64,000 nt of DNA from Phymatolithon calcareum (Eukaryota > Rhodophyta > Florideophyceae > Hapalidiales). This document shows positions 10,335 through 20,158 of the stretch, piece by piece. The position numbers and the translations under genes are program-made. The stretch's first letter is position 1. Every line of letters begins with the position of its first letter. Under the pieces are notes generated by a model. It was given only the letters and a program-made list of their open reading frames with translations. It was not told the DNA's origin and made no database searches. The stretch is taken from NCBI GenBank assembly GCA_977006965.1, contig OZ345365.1, positions 1,674,001 through 1,738,000 on the forward strand, in the 5' to 3' direction.

Positions 10335-11486
10335 TCATCGACCGCAGAGTTCATACCCAGCGCGTTCGAGAATTTCTCTAGTTTCTTTCACTTTCTTCGC
10401 TACATTCCTATTCATTAAAGCGATCAGATCTTCAAATAGTACAGAGCCGTCTCGCGGTACCGTCATCGTCCCCACATTTCGATCGCCTATCTCAGGCATA
10501 ACATCTGGAAGCGCAAAGCCTTCAGATACACCTTCCTTTTTCTCTGCATCCGCAATCTCGGCCGCTAAATCCACCATTCGCACAGTATGATCAAAGCTGC
10601 ACATAACAACCTTATTGCCATCCGGATGAATCGCACATCCCCGTGCATGTCTTCCAAACCCCACAATATCCGCTACAACTGTCCTCGTGTGCACATTCCA
10701 AACGCGAAACTTATTCCCCGAAACGGCCGCTATGACGCGGCCACCGTCCATAGACACATCACAAAACGGACGAAACGAGCACTCATAGCCCGGCAGCTTC
10801 ACGGTATTATCCGAAGTCGTGCGAAAAACACGGAGATATCTGTCGTCGGCCACAACGACCGTGCTGGCATCGCCGGCCATGGCGACATGAGAGTCGCCGA
10901 TAACCTTCCAACACTTGAAAGGCGCGATCGACTTTTGAATCCTGACCACACAGACACGACCGCGCGTGCAGTGCGCGACAATAGTGCCGTCATCCGATAT
11001 GGCCACCGCCGCCTTGAACACGTCCATACTGGCCTCCCATGAGGCTATCTCGCGAAAGTTAGGCACAATACCCTCGTGACAAAGGTCCCATACAACAACG
11101 GCACCTGCTTTCATTTTCTGTTTTTGAAATGAAGCAGCTAACGTCGTCCCGTCACGCGAGAGTGCGACGCCGAGCGCGCGGGTGTATCCATTTAGGGAGA
11201 GCTTTTTCCAAACCTTGTCCGGTGATTTCGTGTTGCAGATTTGAACAACGCCAGTCAGACTCACCGTTGCAACTACGCGGCCGTTTGAAGAGATGGTGCA
11301 TTGATGGGTTGCGGATTTGTTCTCGCCGACTACTTGAATTTCGTTCTTCAGAAGGTTGAAAGTGCATATTGAACGATTGCTTGTGGCGGCGACATAGTTT
11401 CCGCTTATGGCACAGTAGTTTGCACAGTCCGAGAACTTTGCCAGCGTTCTTTCGGCGGACAATATGTGGGGGCAATGGTTGGACAT
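10335..11486 (-). CDS. WD40 beta-propeller protein, truncated third paralogue (383 aa)
   Basis: Starts with ATG at 11486. The propeller (residues about 15-310) is complete and similar to its neighbours; blade signatures include VVQICN, GAVVVWD, KFRVWNV and HTVRMVDL. It ends about 70 residues later: where the paralogues read VFADSL...NLLHIQAAEA, this protein reads VLFEDLIALMNRNVAKKV and stops at ELCGR. The C-terminal helical domain is therefore missing, through a 3' deletion or a frame change near the junction. It could be a working propeller-only protein or an early pseudogene; the intact 383-residue frame favours the former. Confidence 0.78.
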   Translation of the reverse strand: MSNHCPHILSAERTLAKFSDCANYCAISGNYVAATSNRSICTFNLLKNEIQVVGENKSATHQCTISSNGRVVATVSLTGVVQICNTKSPDKVWKKLSLNGYTRALGVALSRDGTTLAASFQKQKMKAGAVVVWDLCHEGIVPNFREIASWEASMDVFKAAVAISDDGTIVAHCTRGRVCVVRIQKSIAPFKCWKVIGDSHVAMAGDASTVVVADDRYLRVFRTTSDNTVKLPGYECSFRPFCDVSMDGGRVIAAVSGNKFRVWNVHTRTVVADIVGFGRHARGCAIHPDGNKVVMCSFDHTVRMVDLAAEIADAEKKEGVSEGFALPDVMPEIGDRNVGTMTVPRDGSVLFEDLIALMNRNVAKKVKETREILERAGYELCGR

Positions 11487-13951
11487 TTTTCAGATGAGAA
11501 AGAGTGTTTTGTGACGTCTGCGACTTTGAAACGAGCTCAGATTGCATTGCTAGTCGAATTCATAATCTGATATGGCCGTTGTTTCAAAAGTAAAGCTCGT
11601 ATCATGTATCGAATCATTACTTGAAAATGTGCTCAAAGATAGGGACAAGTGTCAGGAAATGTTGCCCCATTGTGGAATTATCTAAGCTCATGTGACTTAA
11701 GTGTTGGGCAATTATCCTATGCAATAGGCTTTAGGTTTCAAGGGGGATTGAAGAAGATGGCAAGCCATCCTACTGCTCGCAGCACTACCAATAGAGATGG
11801 CATTTATCCCAAAACCGCACCCCAGCTCATGAATATGTTTGCAAACAGCATCAATGGTTTCAACTGAGAAACTGATTGTGGTGAATGGAATAGTACGTCT
11901 CTGAAAATACCGCGGACATTTCATCTCTATCATTTCTACCCATCTTACTCTGGGAACAGGGCAGATAAATTTCCGAAATACGTACAGCTCTCCGTTAAAT
12001 CTCTGTTACTTTGTTGCTGCTTGCAGGGGTGTAGATCAAGAGTTTGATCGCTCTAACATTCCGATCTTAAGGTGCACAGAGCCCAGATCCTCTTTTAGTG
12101 TGGCATTCGAGGACACGTAGAGTCTAATTCTCGGACTCTGAGGTTCTCTAAAGCTCTATGGCTTCGGCATTCATTCGTATTACTTCGCCTTCGTTTCGTC
12201 CTAATACAATCTGATCAGAAAAACGGGACCTTCTGAAAGCACTGTATTTGATTTGATTAGGATACTCTGGCTGAACACATGCGAATGTATAACAGCATGA
12301 CGTGTAATATGTGGGAGATGTCAGGTACAAAGGAGGCGGGCTCATTATTGGGTTTAATCACAACGGAAGCAATTTGGATTCCAGTTCAGAGTGGACTTTC
12401 TGGAAACGAATAGACGAGGCGTTAGGACTCATATCCGGTTTGTCTTCAGAACAAACCCTTGATCATGGAAGTAGCGTGCTCCGTCATCTAACCCACAGTA
12501 TTGTCAAAGCCAAGGGATATCAGCCCCTATCCCCAGCACGCAAAAATTGCTGCTCACTCGAAGCAGCTTTTTACTAGTACAAAGGCGATGGCTCGGTTGA
12601 CGATAACCCTATGCAAGGGCTGTCCAGTTGGATGTCCAGAGCTCGTTGATCATCTCTTACGTTTCAGTGGACGTGCCCTTTTAATAAGCCAGACTTTTGG
12701 TAGTGCCAGTGTTAAAAACGGGAGAGGCATCTATTGTGTGACTATGCTTGAAGTGCACAATCTCGTGAACTGTGAGCGGCTCTTTAACATCCTCAGTTAA
12801 TGTATTCTGTAAAAAAGAGAGGAAAGACAGCGTTGTTTTATTGACCTGAACTACCCATCTAGAAATGTCACAAACAAATATAGAACACATGAAAAACAGA
12901 TGCTGCTTTAGTTTGCGCCCAATTTAGTTGCGAGGCTATGAAAGTGACTAACTTACACTGACCTTTCCAAGACTCCACACTCCACATCACCGCCTGCCTC
13001 TTAGAGATACGCTAGGCCTCTGCACCTGACTCGCTGACCGGCCCTTGGGCCCCGGAACAAGACGAAGTAAGCCATCACATCACAAGCGAATCTTGTACAC
13101 CTACATATCAATCCTTCGTCCTAATACGGAGAAAATATACTTCCTTTGAAAGTTACCTTTGGATCTACATTAAACTAGAACACATTGACGGCAATGCATC
13201 GCCATGCCACCCGGAAATCGGAAACAGAAGAGTACGTTCGACCATACAAAACCCTCACATATCCCGAGATGGTAAAGCATTCGTAAATTATAGCCTTCTT
13301 GTACTTGGGGCCGGAGCGCAGCTCATTCCGTTGCCAAATTTGTTAGAGTCTTGTAAACTACAATGCTAGTCTACGTCGTGCTGTGCATTGCATACTGCTT
13401 ACAACAGAGTAGACGGGGAAGGGTCGTTGCGCAGATGAAATTTTTCAGCGCGGTGCCGGTGAAGGAAATGACCTGTGAGGTCACTCGAAGCGCATAATGA
13501 GGGGCAGGAAGAATTCCTGGCAATTTGAAAGGCTTGGGCAATGTGCCTGCTGTTGCGACCTGAGGCGCTTTAACTATTGCAGAATGGTATTGTAGTGGTG
13601 CTTGCTTCGTTGCGTGCCGCGGCAGGGATGGTTTTGTCCCCATAGAATTTCCGTGATAACGCTACGGTGAAGTAACCAATATACCCAAACTCTCGACGAC
13701 CTAAAATGCAGCCTACCAGAGCACTGCGAAAAGCTAGGACTGAAGGCGTGAGAGCGCAAAGCGAGACGGTGGGGCCAATGCAAAGTCAATAGAGCTATCT
13801 TGGAATGCTTAATTGTTGATACACTTACCGACAACATGGAGGACAAAGAATACAATATTAGTTTCATAAATACACACCTGACCCCTTAGCAACGTCGCCC
13901 TAAGCCTTCCAAACACGAGCTCTCCATGCATTATTGGCGCTATTCCCCCGT
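11487..13951. other. No gene recognised
   Basis: A 2.4-kb gap. The best open frame (13371-13643, minus) has plausible composition but no domain I know. No repeat family of this window was found here. Confidence 0.4.
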
Positions 13952-14581
13952 CTAAACCTGTTTTGGCATATCCAACCGCGCTGCAGCAGCGACACGCTTC
14001 TTGACATCTGCGAATCGCTGTCGCAGGCCGTCAACGTCCGCCTTTTGTCGCTTCTGCCACCGATAGAAGCCCTCAGCTTCCACACCTGCCTTTCGTTTCC
14101 TTTTTGCCGTTTCTGCAACCTCGACGCTCGGCCCGCCGACAACGGTAACAAATCCATCCTCGTCCGGAGCGCCTTCTCGCATCTTCCGTCTTGCCTCTTC
14201 TCTTTGCCGTTCACGAAGTTCGAATGTCGCGGTAGCTGCATCAGCCCACTCGCGTACGGCGCGCTCATCGCGTGCGCTGACATACTCCTCCCGCCAGCGC
14301 GTCAACCCGCCCTTAGGCGGCACCGATACTGCACAAAGTTCGCGGCCTGGCGCACGTAGAATATCAGCTGCGCGTGATTCGCCCACAGCAGCATGTGCCA
14401 CGCGTGCACCAAGACGCAGTTCAACGTCGTCGTCGTCCAGCATTGTGCGCAACTCGCGCTCGCGGGCCCACGTTGGAAGGTTGAGAATATGAAAACCAGT
14501 CGCCGACGCTTTCAGGTATACCCAGCCGGTACCAAGCAGTCGGCGCACGGCGACATGGCCGTGAATTGTGCGCGACTCCAT
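13952..14581 (-). CDS. RRP7: RRP7-like ribosomal RNA-processing protein
   Basis: The C-terminal third carries the RRP7 signature: DEDGFVTVVGG, then EGFYRWQKRQKADVDGLRQR and a basic helix to the end, matching the EDG(F/W)..V and FY.(W/F)Q.R......LR..F pattern of the family. The N-terminal half has the degenerate RNA-recognition fold opening, GWVYLKAS...FHILNLPTW.RERELRTML. RRP7 acts in the nucleolus in the small-subunit processome (UTP-C complex with Rrp36 and CK2 in yeast). The frame stays open to an ATG at 14731, but the first 50 residues are low-complexity, Arg/Ser-rich and unlike the family, so the internal ATG at 14581 is preferred (209 aa versus 259). It is GC-rich relative to its surroundings and single-exon, and short compared with the human protein (about 280 aa). 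Confidence 0.82.
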   Translation of the reverse strand: MESRTIHGHVAVRRLLGTGWVYLKASATGFHILNLPTWARERELRTMLDDDDVELRLGARVAHAAVGESRAADILRAPGRELCAVSVPPKGGLTRWREEYVSARDERAVREWADAATATFELRERQREEARRKMREGAPDEDGFVTVVGGPSVEVAETAKRKRKAGVEAEGFYRWQKRQKADVDGLRQRFADVKKRVAAAARLDMPKQV

Positions 14582-14731
14582 TGTCGACGAGGTCCGGGAT
14601 GACGGAGTGCGGAGGGCACAAGAAGACGGGCGTCGGGCGGCGGCCCACGGGTTGCATTGTCGACGGTGAACCTGAGAGGATGCTTTTCCACGTCGTCCAA
14701 TTTGCAGATTTGGCCACGTGTTCAGCTGCAC

Positions 14732-15261
14732 AAAGTTTGGGTCTTATGTAAATATCAAACCCAAAATTTGTGTGTCTCGAAATCTCTTGTTTAGAATAGA
14801 TTTTTTACACGTAAAATGTGTTACTCAAATTAACAACAGCTGCTCAATATACTTAACTTTTGGAATAAAAATTTTAAAATTAGTACATTGAGCAGCAAAA
14901 CATCAGAAGTCTAACGAAGGAATATAAGAAATCAAGACGACGCCGGGTTTTTGGAGTTGTAACTGCAACAAATGCTCGGTATCGATACAGGGCCGACTCT
15001 ATGATCAATATGTAGGCCAGGATTGCGATGGGAGTAAAATTTAGGCATGATCCCTTGCGAAACCAAGCCCACGTACCGACACGAAGCCTTGACGTTGCAA
15101 ACTGTGCTTGCACTAATTACTTCAGACGATCTGAAAAAGACAGAGGGCAGACAACATAGGAACGAAAAGAGAGCACAATAAATTCAACCTTTCGTCTGTA
15201 GGAATCTACATCCAAGGATAATCCCAAAGACTCCACTTATGGCGTAAGGCTTGGAGATACC
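14732..15261. other. No gene recognised
   Basis: AT-rich upstream flank of RRP7. No supported feature. Confidence 0.45.
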
Positions 15262-15318
15262 TTGTTTGTTTCTTTATTTCAGGTTATTCGAATTACACAA
15301 AGTATACATTATTCAACA
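15262..15318 (+). repeat. Short repeat R5, copy 2
   Basis: TTTCTTTATTTCAGG, then GAATTACACAAAGTATACAT, matches 5248-5305. It directly abuts the left end of the piggyBac-like element, so the transposon probably landed in it. Confidence 0.4.
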
Positions 15319-15815
15319 TCTAGTGTCTATGTGACGAACACCCTCAATTGAGGGTGGATTTAAGAGCTCAAAAAAGTTTGTAAAAAGAAAGCGGAACAGT
15401 TTTTGAGCGCCAAATTCGGAAAGGTGACCTTTTGTTCTTGGTGGGGAGTACCCCTTTTACTACTTTAAAACCGCGTCGTTCGCTGGTAGGAACGAAAATC
15501 TGCTGGTCACTCAGAAAAAACACATCTGCCATGTCTAGAGAAAAAGACCCGCGCCGAGTGGTCGGTGCAGCCGTACACACCAAACAAACATCAGTGACAA
15601 GTCTCGCAGAGTGCTGCCGACTATACGGAGCGTTTTCCAAATCAAAAAAGGTGAACGACATGGTTTAAGAGGTGCAACTTGATGAAATCAAGGGTCGCTC
15701 GAGCACGTCACCTCGCGTGAAATGGGTCCTTGTTCAGAAACCAATCGAAAAGACTAAGATTAAGACTATCAAGATTGTCAACATCAAGGCACGGAAGGCT
15801 GACAAAGGCGCTTGT

Positions 15816-16355
15816 CCCCAGAAACGAGGGAAACAAGTGATGTCCGCCCTGTATCAATTGTAAGTTGGACCGCTGATATGTTTCATATATGCCGCGCCTA
15901 TGGACACCAAAAAAGGTATCATAGCATCATCAGTTTAGTGGATTTCTATTGGTGCATCTACGACGAACTGACGCCGAAGAGGGGAAACAAATCCCGTGTT
16001 TCCCCCTTTCCGGGGAAACAAATCCCATGTTTCCCCCATTCTGGGGAAACAATTTTCATTTCTGTTTTGTTATAGTTTTTATGCACTCTTCCGGGGGAGA
16101 ACAAATGTATGAAAGTTTCGTTTCGGTTGCCCGCTTTCGCAAGCTTACAACACAAACGGAACGTTTCAGGGGACAAGCAGTATGTGGACCACTTTTTTGT
16201 GACACAAATGATGTGCGTGAAGCTCGGTGTGGGTCCTCGGGGACACAATTGCCCCTCGGGCTTCGCCCTCGGGTCTAATTGTGCCCCCTCGGGCCTCACA
16301 CCTCTCCTCCCTTACATCATTTGTTTCCCTCAAAAGTGGTCCACATCCCGTACTT
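15816..16355. mobile_element. Composite inverted-repeat insertion inside piggyBac-like element A
   Basis: Compared with element B, the transposase leader is interrupted between about 15815 and 16355, with CTTGT at both junctions. The insert is bounded by GAGGGAAACAAGTGATGT (15826) and the complement of GAGGGAAACAAATGATGT (16331). A further copy of the end, GTGGACCACTTTT plus ACAAATGATGT, lies at 16182-16213, facing its complement at 16314-16347 across a GC-rich stem. It looks like a MITE inserted into a relative. 15977-16055 holds about two and a half direct copies of a GGGGAAACAAATCCC unit. Confidence 0.45.
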
Positions 16356-16869
16356 GTTCCTCTCGAATGCTTGTATCGAGTCCCACCAGGCAAAATTTTG
16401 CACCTCGAACGCCGGCTTACAGTACTCGCGGTCGAACATCTTCTTCTCCAAACGCCGAGTTTTGTGTTCAGCATCAACCACACTCTCCACAGAAGGCAAT
16501 AAAAACCTACTATACGATCAAAAGCATCTCTGAACGCCCTCTTGCAGATTCTTGGGACCAATAATCGCAAGAGGAGCTTGATGTCTTTGTGCCAGACCGT
16601 GAGCAGACTATATTTGCTTATGGAGTGCCATGGTTCGAGCGCCAAGTTCTATATTCAATTGGGGGAAGGATTCCACGACAGTTCTGAAAGTTCGCACTAT
16701 AAATAGAGATGTTATATTCGAGAACGGTGGCATCGGGTTCCACACACCGTAGGATTCCTTCATGATAATGTTTCGCCGAGTGCAGCTGCGAACAATTGTT
16801 GCTTAGGTATCCGCTAAGCCGAAACGAATATGAAGAACGGAGGCTAAGATTTTCGGAATAGTCGTCCTC

Positions 16870-17770
16870 ATGAGTTCGGCGCAGAGAGATTTTTGGAAGT
16901 TTTCCATGGGGAACAAGTATATCTTCACTCCTTCATTTTCAAACAGTGGGGTGACCAGAACCAGGTTCTCCGAGTACCTCCGGTGCGTCAAATTCACCGT
17001 GCAATCAAGTGAACATGGCACTGTGCCTTCCGTACAGTACCGGTGGGCGCTCGTTCAGGATTTTATTGATGCTATTGATGATCACAAAAACCCACTGTGT
17101 CTCTGTTAGACCTGGTTTTGCTTTGCCAAGTTCATATCTCTTGGTAAGGCAACGGAGGCCATTGGATTGAAAATGGACTCCTTCAGTACATCGCCATCTA
17201 CCGTAAACCGGAGAAATTTTGCGAGTTACAGAATTCAGACTAAGGAAAACGTGAGATAATTTTTTTCCGTTCAAGTTTATTTAAAAGCCCCACAGACTTC
17301 CGAAGATATGGGCAAGGCTTCCTCTGATGCTACCTACCTTTGTGTAGCTCACGAAACGTCCACCAGTATGGCGGACGGGAAAACTCAGGACTCAAAGTAG
17401 TCCTATCGCAGTCCAAACGTGAGATAATGCTGCATCTTAGTCTGGGTACCACGACAGAGGGCGAGAAGAAAAACGCTTTGGAAGGTGTAACTGCCCATAG
17501 TACAATTGTACTGCGCCGCCTTGTGCCCCTATATTCTGGTACAAGGCGCCTTGTCCTCCGGGATTCACTCTGCCTCGCGCAATAATCATGGATGTTCAGT
17601 ACTCCAAAAGGTATATTTGCTCCAAGGGCGGTGTTGGAACCCACGTAACTCCTCCGAAAATGGAAAAGTAAGGCGCAGGTGGCATGATGACTACTTCAGC
17701 TGTTCAAGACAACTGCAGAGTCTGACAAGTCAAGTCATTAACTCTCGTGTTCTCATCATGTAGTAGACTT
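16870..17770 (+). pseudogene. piggyBac-type transposase, N-terminal and DDE region, broken
   Basis: The frames join into a recognisable DDE_Tnp_1_7 order: VTRTRFSEYLRCVKFT and YRWALVQDFIDAIDDH (about 16945-17080), then in another frame GNGGHWIENGLLQYIAIYRK (about 17147-17206), a TAA, KREIMLHLSL resuming at 17422 after a 154-bp retroposon, and finally RLVLRDSLCLAQ, which corresponds to the second catalytic-Asp region (usually ADSYFAS). Frameshifts, stops and a retroposon make it non-functional. Recognition rests on the R.RF..ILR, RW..V..F..A and G.W...GL..Y.A..RKP pattern of piggyBac relatives. Confidence 0.7.
17261..17414 (-). mobile_element. LINE family B 3' tail inserted in piggyBac transposase, 14-bp TSD
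   Basis: AAACGTGAGATAAT occurs at 17247-17260 and 17415-17428. The 154-bp insert, read on the minus strand, ends GTCTGTGGGGCTTTTAAATA then AACTTGAACGG and a short A tract. Removing it restores the transposase frame. The same tail is found at 50072, 32502 and 52843. Confidence 0.8.
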
Positions 17771-17952
17771 GCTGGCGCCGTAATCAACATATGTGGCACT
17801 TCAGCAGGTAGAAGCCGTTTTGCTAAGCATGTTGAACACATCCATGAGCTTGATTGGTTTGATGAGCCTAATAATGAGTAGCTTTCGTAGGCAAAAAATA
17901 ATTGATTCTCATTCCCTCAATTGAGGGAAAATTCCCGTCACGTAGACACTAG

Positions 17953-18423
17953 GGGCCCTCTAAATGCTCCTAATATGGATCCATTCCTGGTACTCGCGTA
18001 TTACCTTGGTAACGCAAATCGTCCCGTTTATAATATTGTAAGTCATGCTTTCGATGAGACATCTGGCCAAGAGAAAATTTACACTCGAGATCCATCCTGA
18101 TATATACCTGAGGATGGTAAGTAACGAGGTGACCAGCTACCGCGAGCATCCTAAATGGTTTCCAACCCGGGGCATCCCTTTGAAGGAACCAGCAGTAAAG
18201 AAGAAGAACCCTATTCCCGGCACCGGGTTCACCGTCCCATTTCTTTTTCCATCGTCCTCTAGTGTATATGCAAAGCAGCCTCGCGCCGTCTCTTTGCGAA
18301 AATTGTCTAGTTTTCCGATCGCCAATTCCTATTGTGCCTCTCATATGATTTTGATGGCATGTTCAAACTGACAAATAGCGCTCGGTGATCGTCGGCCAGC
18401 TTTTTCACCGGTTATTAGCAGAC
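17953..18423. other. No gene recognised
   Basis: Right flank of piggyBac-like element A up to the LINE family A remnant. Frames on both strands lack domains. Confidence 0.4.
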
Positions 18424-19257
18424 AGATATAAGGGGATATGTGTTGATTTATTTTAAAAGCTCCCAAGGCCTCTCTTCAAGAGTAACAGGGCCACTTTCGC
18501 ACGATTTTCTAAGCTAACGTAGTTTGACTATTCAGTATATCCTTGATTCGTATTTTCAACAAGTGCTATAGTGAGTCGCTTACATTCATATTCAATTTCA
18601 GGACTAATCTTGGATGAAGATAGAATGCGTTGGAGCGCGACCAATTCAATCACGGCGGTGACACCAAAGTTGAGTATCAGCCGTAGGCAACGCAACCGTG
18701 TCGACCTTTCTCTGACGTGGAGAACCACCGGTAGATTGTTCGAATCAGTTGGTATCTCGAGCGATCTGCCCTCTTCTTCCTTTGCCAATAACTCAATTAT
18801 TTCTTTTCGTCGCCCTTTCTTTGAGACTGAGCCCTCCTCGGCTTTATCCAGAGCTTGCTGCAGATCTTCATATTTCTTGAGGCCCTCTATGTCCTTGGTT
18901 GCCTCCCTAATGTCTTCATCTCTCCCAAAACTCATCTGCCTCATCGAGGCGCTTCTTTTGTCTCACTAGACTCACAAAAACCTTTCTGCTTAATGTCTTC
19001 TCCTCATGGCTGGTGGTTCTAGTCGGCACAGAACTCGCATTCTACCCTTGGCGGTGCTGGGCATATGTCCCAAAAATAATCTTGAAGAATAAACCTTCTG
19101 CAGATTCGATTGCTGATTGTAATCGCTTTGTCAGTGGCGTCACGTGGAGTGCGTACTCCCACTTTGGCAAAATAAAGCTATGCATTGCCGCCGTACATGC
19201 CTTCCAAGCAACGTCAACCCTAAAACTTTCCCGCGGAAGCACTATCAGATGGTTCAT
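18424..19257 (-). pseudogene. LINE family A: C-terminal ORF remnant and 3' tail
   Basis: The minus strand reads FILPKWEYALHVTPLTKRLQ (about 19170-19110), a gap with stops, then about 138 residues from 18944 including KKGRRKEIIELLAKEEEGRS and RCLRLILNFG...VIELVALQRI. It then has the tail CCTTGGGAGCTTTTAAAATA and AATCAACACATATCC near 18424. It is collinear with 29960-30765 (+), about 60 % similar by eye, with internal deletions and frameshifts. No reverse transcriptase domain remains. Confidence 0.7.
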
Positions 19258-19344
19258 TGACTGTCAATGAACCATCTGATAGTGCTTCCGCGGGAAAGTT
19301 TTAGGGTTGACGTTGCTTGGAAGGCATGTACGGCGGCAATGCAT
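19180..19344. repeat. Near-perfect 165-bp palindrome (81-bp arms, 3-nt spacer)
   Basis: 19180-19260 and 19264-19344 are exact reverse complements around CTG at 19261-19263. The arm contains TTTCCCGCGGAAGC and ends TGGTTCATTGA. The left arm belongs to the LINE remnant read on the minus strand, while the right arm is followed by unrelated sequence and the RNase H-bearing LINE fragment. Arms this long without a mismatch imply a recent event in otherwise old, mutated DNA. Confidence 0.95.
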
Positions 19345-19440
19345 CAGACAGCCATAGCATGGACGCGCTCAACGGGCAACCGCGGATGTTTGGTGAAATG
19401 GTCCGGAATATATGAAACCTTCTAGAACGGTTATTTTCAG

Positions 19441-19998
19441 GCGAGGTTCAGATAGAATGTGTTTGGATACCGAGTCACTGCGGCGTCGCGAAGAATGAGG
19501 CTACTGATGAACTTGCGCGGCGGGGAATTTCGGAATCGAGTCTGGCGCTGCACCAAGCGATACCTCTCACTTTGGAAGCGGCACGATCCATCATAAAGCC
19601 GCTCTGTAGAAGCAAACCAGTGACCCTTCCTACGCTTCCGAAAGATCTGCACATCTCGCAGAGACGTGCAAAGGTGGTACTGCACCAGCTCATAGTGAAC
19701 TGCAGTCCTATTGTGGCAAGCTTTCACCATGGTCGCAGCGAGGATAAACCGCTTCTCTACGACCCAGTATGCAAGATGTCCCATATTGCGTCAAGGAGAC
19801 AGCGGAGCACCCCATCCTACACTGTTCTGGGAGGACTGCCTCTCGACGACAATTCATCGGAAGAGTGCGACACAAAACGGTGAAAGATCTGCGCAGGGAG
19901 AGATCCGTAGAGATACTCCAATATTTGAACAAGGAGAACTTGCTCTAGGGTAAGTTCTGGCGTTAATTAATGCTCTCTGCATTAAAGAAAGAAAGAAA
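19441..19998 (+). pseudogene. Non-LTR retrotransposon RNase H domain and 3' end
   Basis: One frame from about 19441 to 19883 reads VQIECVWIPSHCGVAKNEAT then DELARRG, the C-terminal signature of a LINE-type RNase H (W.PSH.G...NE.AD.LA). A shifted frame gives CVKETAEHPILHC (around 19790), the Cys-rich end common in such elements. The fragment ends with an untranslated stretch and an (AAAG)n tail at 19983-19998, typical of the 3' terminus of a target-primed element. It belongs to a different LINE family from the KWEY-type remnants, which show no RNase H. Confidence 0.75.
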
Positions 19999-20158
19999 GC
20001 TATGCATTTTAGAGGAGGGGTATACCCTCTCATGTGCATTCATCGTGTCCCAATAGCCGTGTGTCGATTTCGTGACGTAAAGAGAGTACTAACCCACAAT
20101 AAATCGCCATTAATCTTCGGCTCATTCTGTTTATATGCAGCGAAGTTTCTACCTCATT

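Larger units (their letters stand above)
15320..17952 (+). mobile_element. piggyBac-like DNA transposon A, degraded
   Basis: The ends are inverted: CTAGTGTCTATGTGACG at 15320 and its near complement CGTCACGTAGACACTAG ending 17952. Just inside each end is the 14-bp palindrome CCCTCAATTGAGGG (15341-15354, 17914-17927). The interior encodes a broken DDE_Tnp_1_7 (piggyBac-type) transposase on the plus strand and carries at least two younger insertions (15816-16355 and 17261-17414). Element B at 20159-21739 has the same ends and homologous internal sequence in the opposite direction. CTAG at both outer ends of both elements may be part of the inverted repeat or a 4-bp target duplication. Canonical piggyBac uses TTAA, so this family would be atypical. 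Confidence 0.75.

Noticed and set aside
2020-11486. WD40 genes as NACHT/NLR-type immune receptors
   Set aside because: No Walker A or other NTPase motif and no effector domain; the proteins consist of propeller, linker and a small C-terminal domain only.
13371-13643. 90-codon minus frame with plausible composition
   Set aside because: No domain, no paralogue, no promoter or polyadenylation evidence.
14421-14717. Alternative minus frame starting MAKSANWTTWKS as the RRP7 N-terminus
   Set aside because: It would need a frame change to join the RRP7 body, and the GWVYLKAS...FHILNLP segment that fits the family lies in the main frame after the ATG at 14581.
15977-16055. Short direct repeats resembling a CRISPR array
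   Set aside because: Units are only partly repeated, without regular unique spacers, and lie inside a nested eukaryotic transposon.
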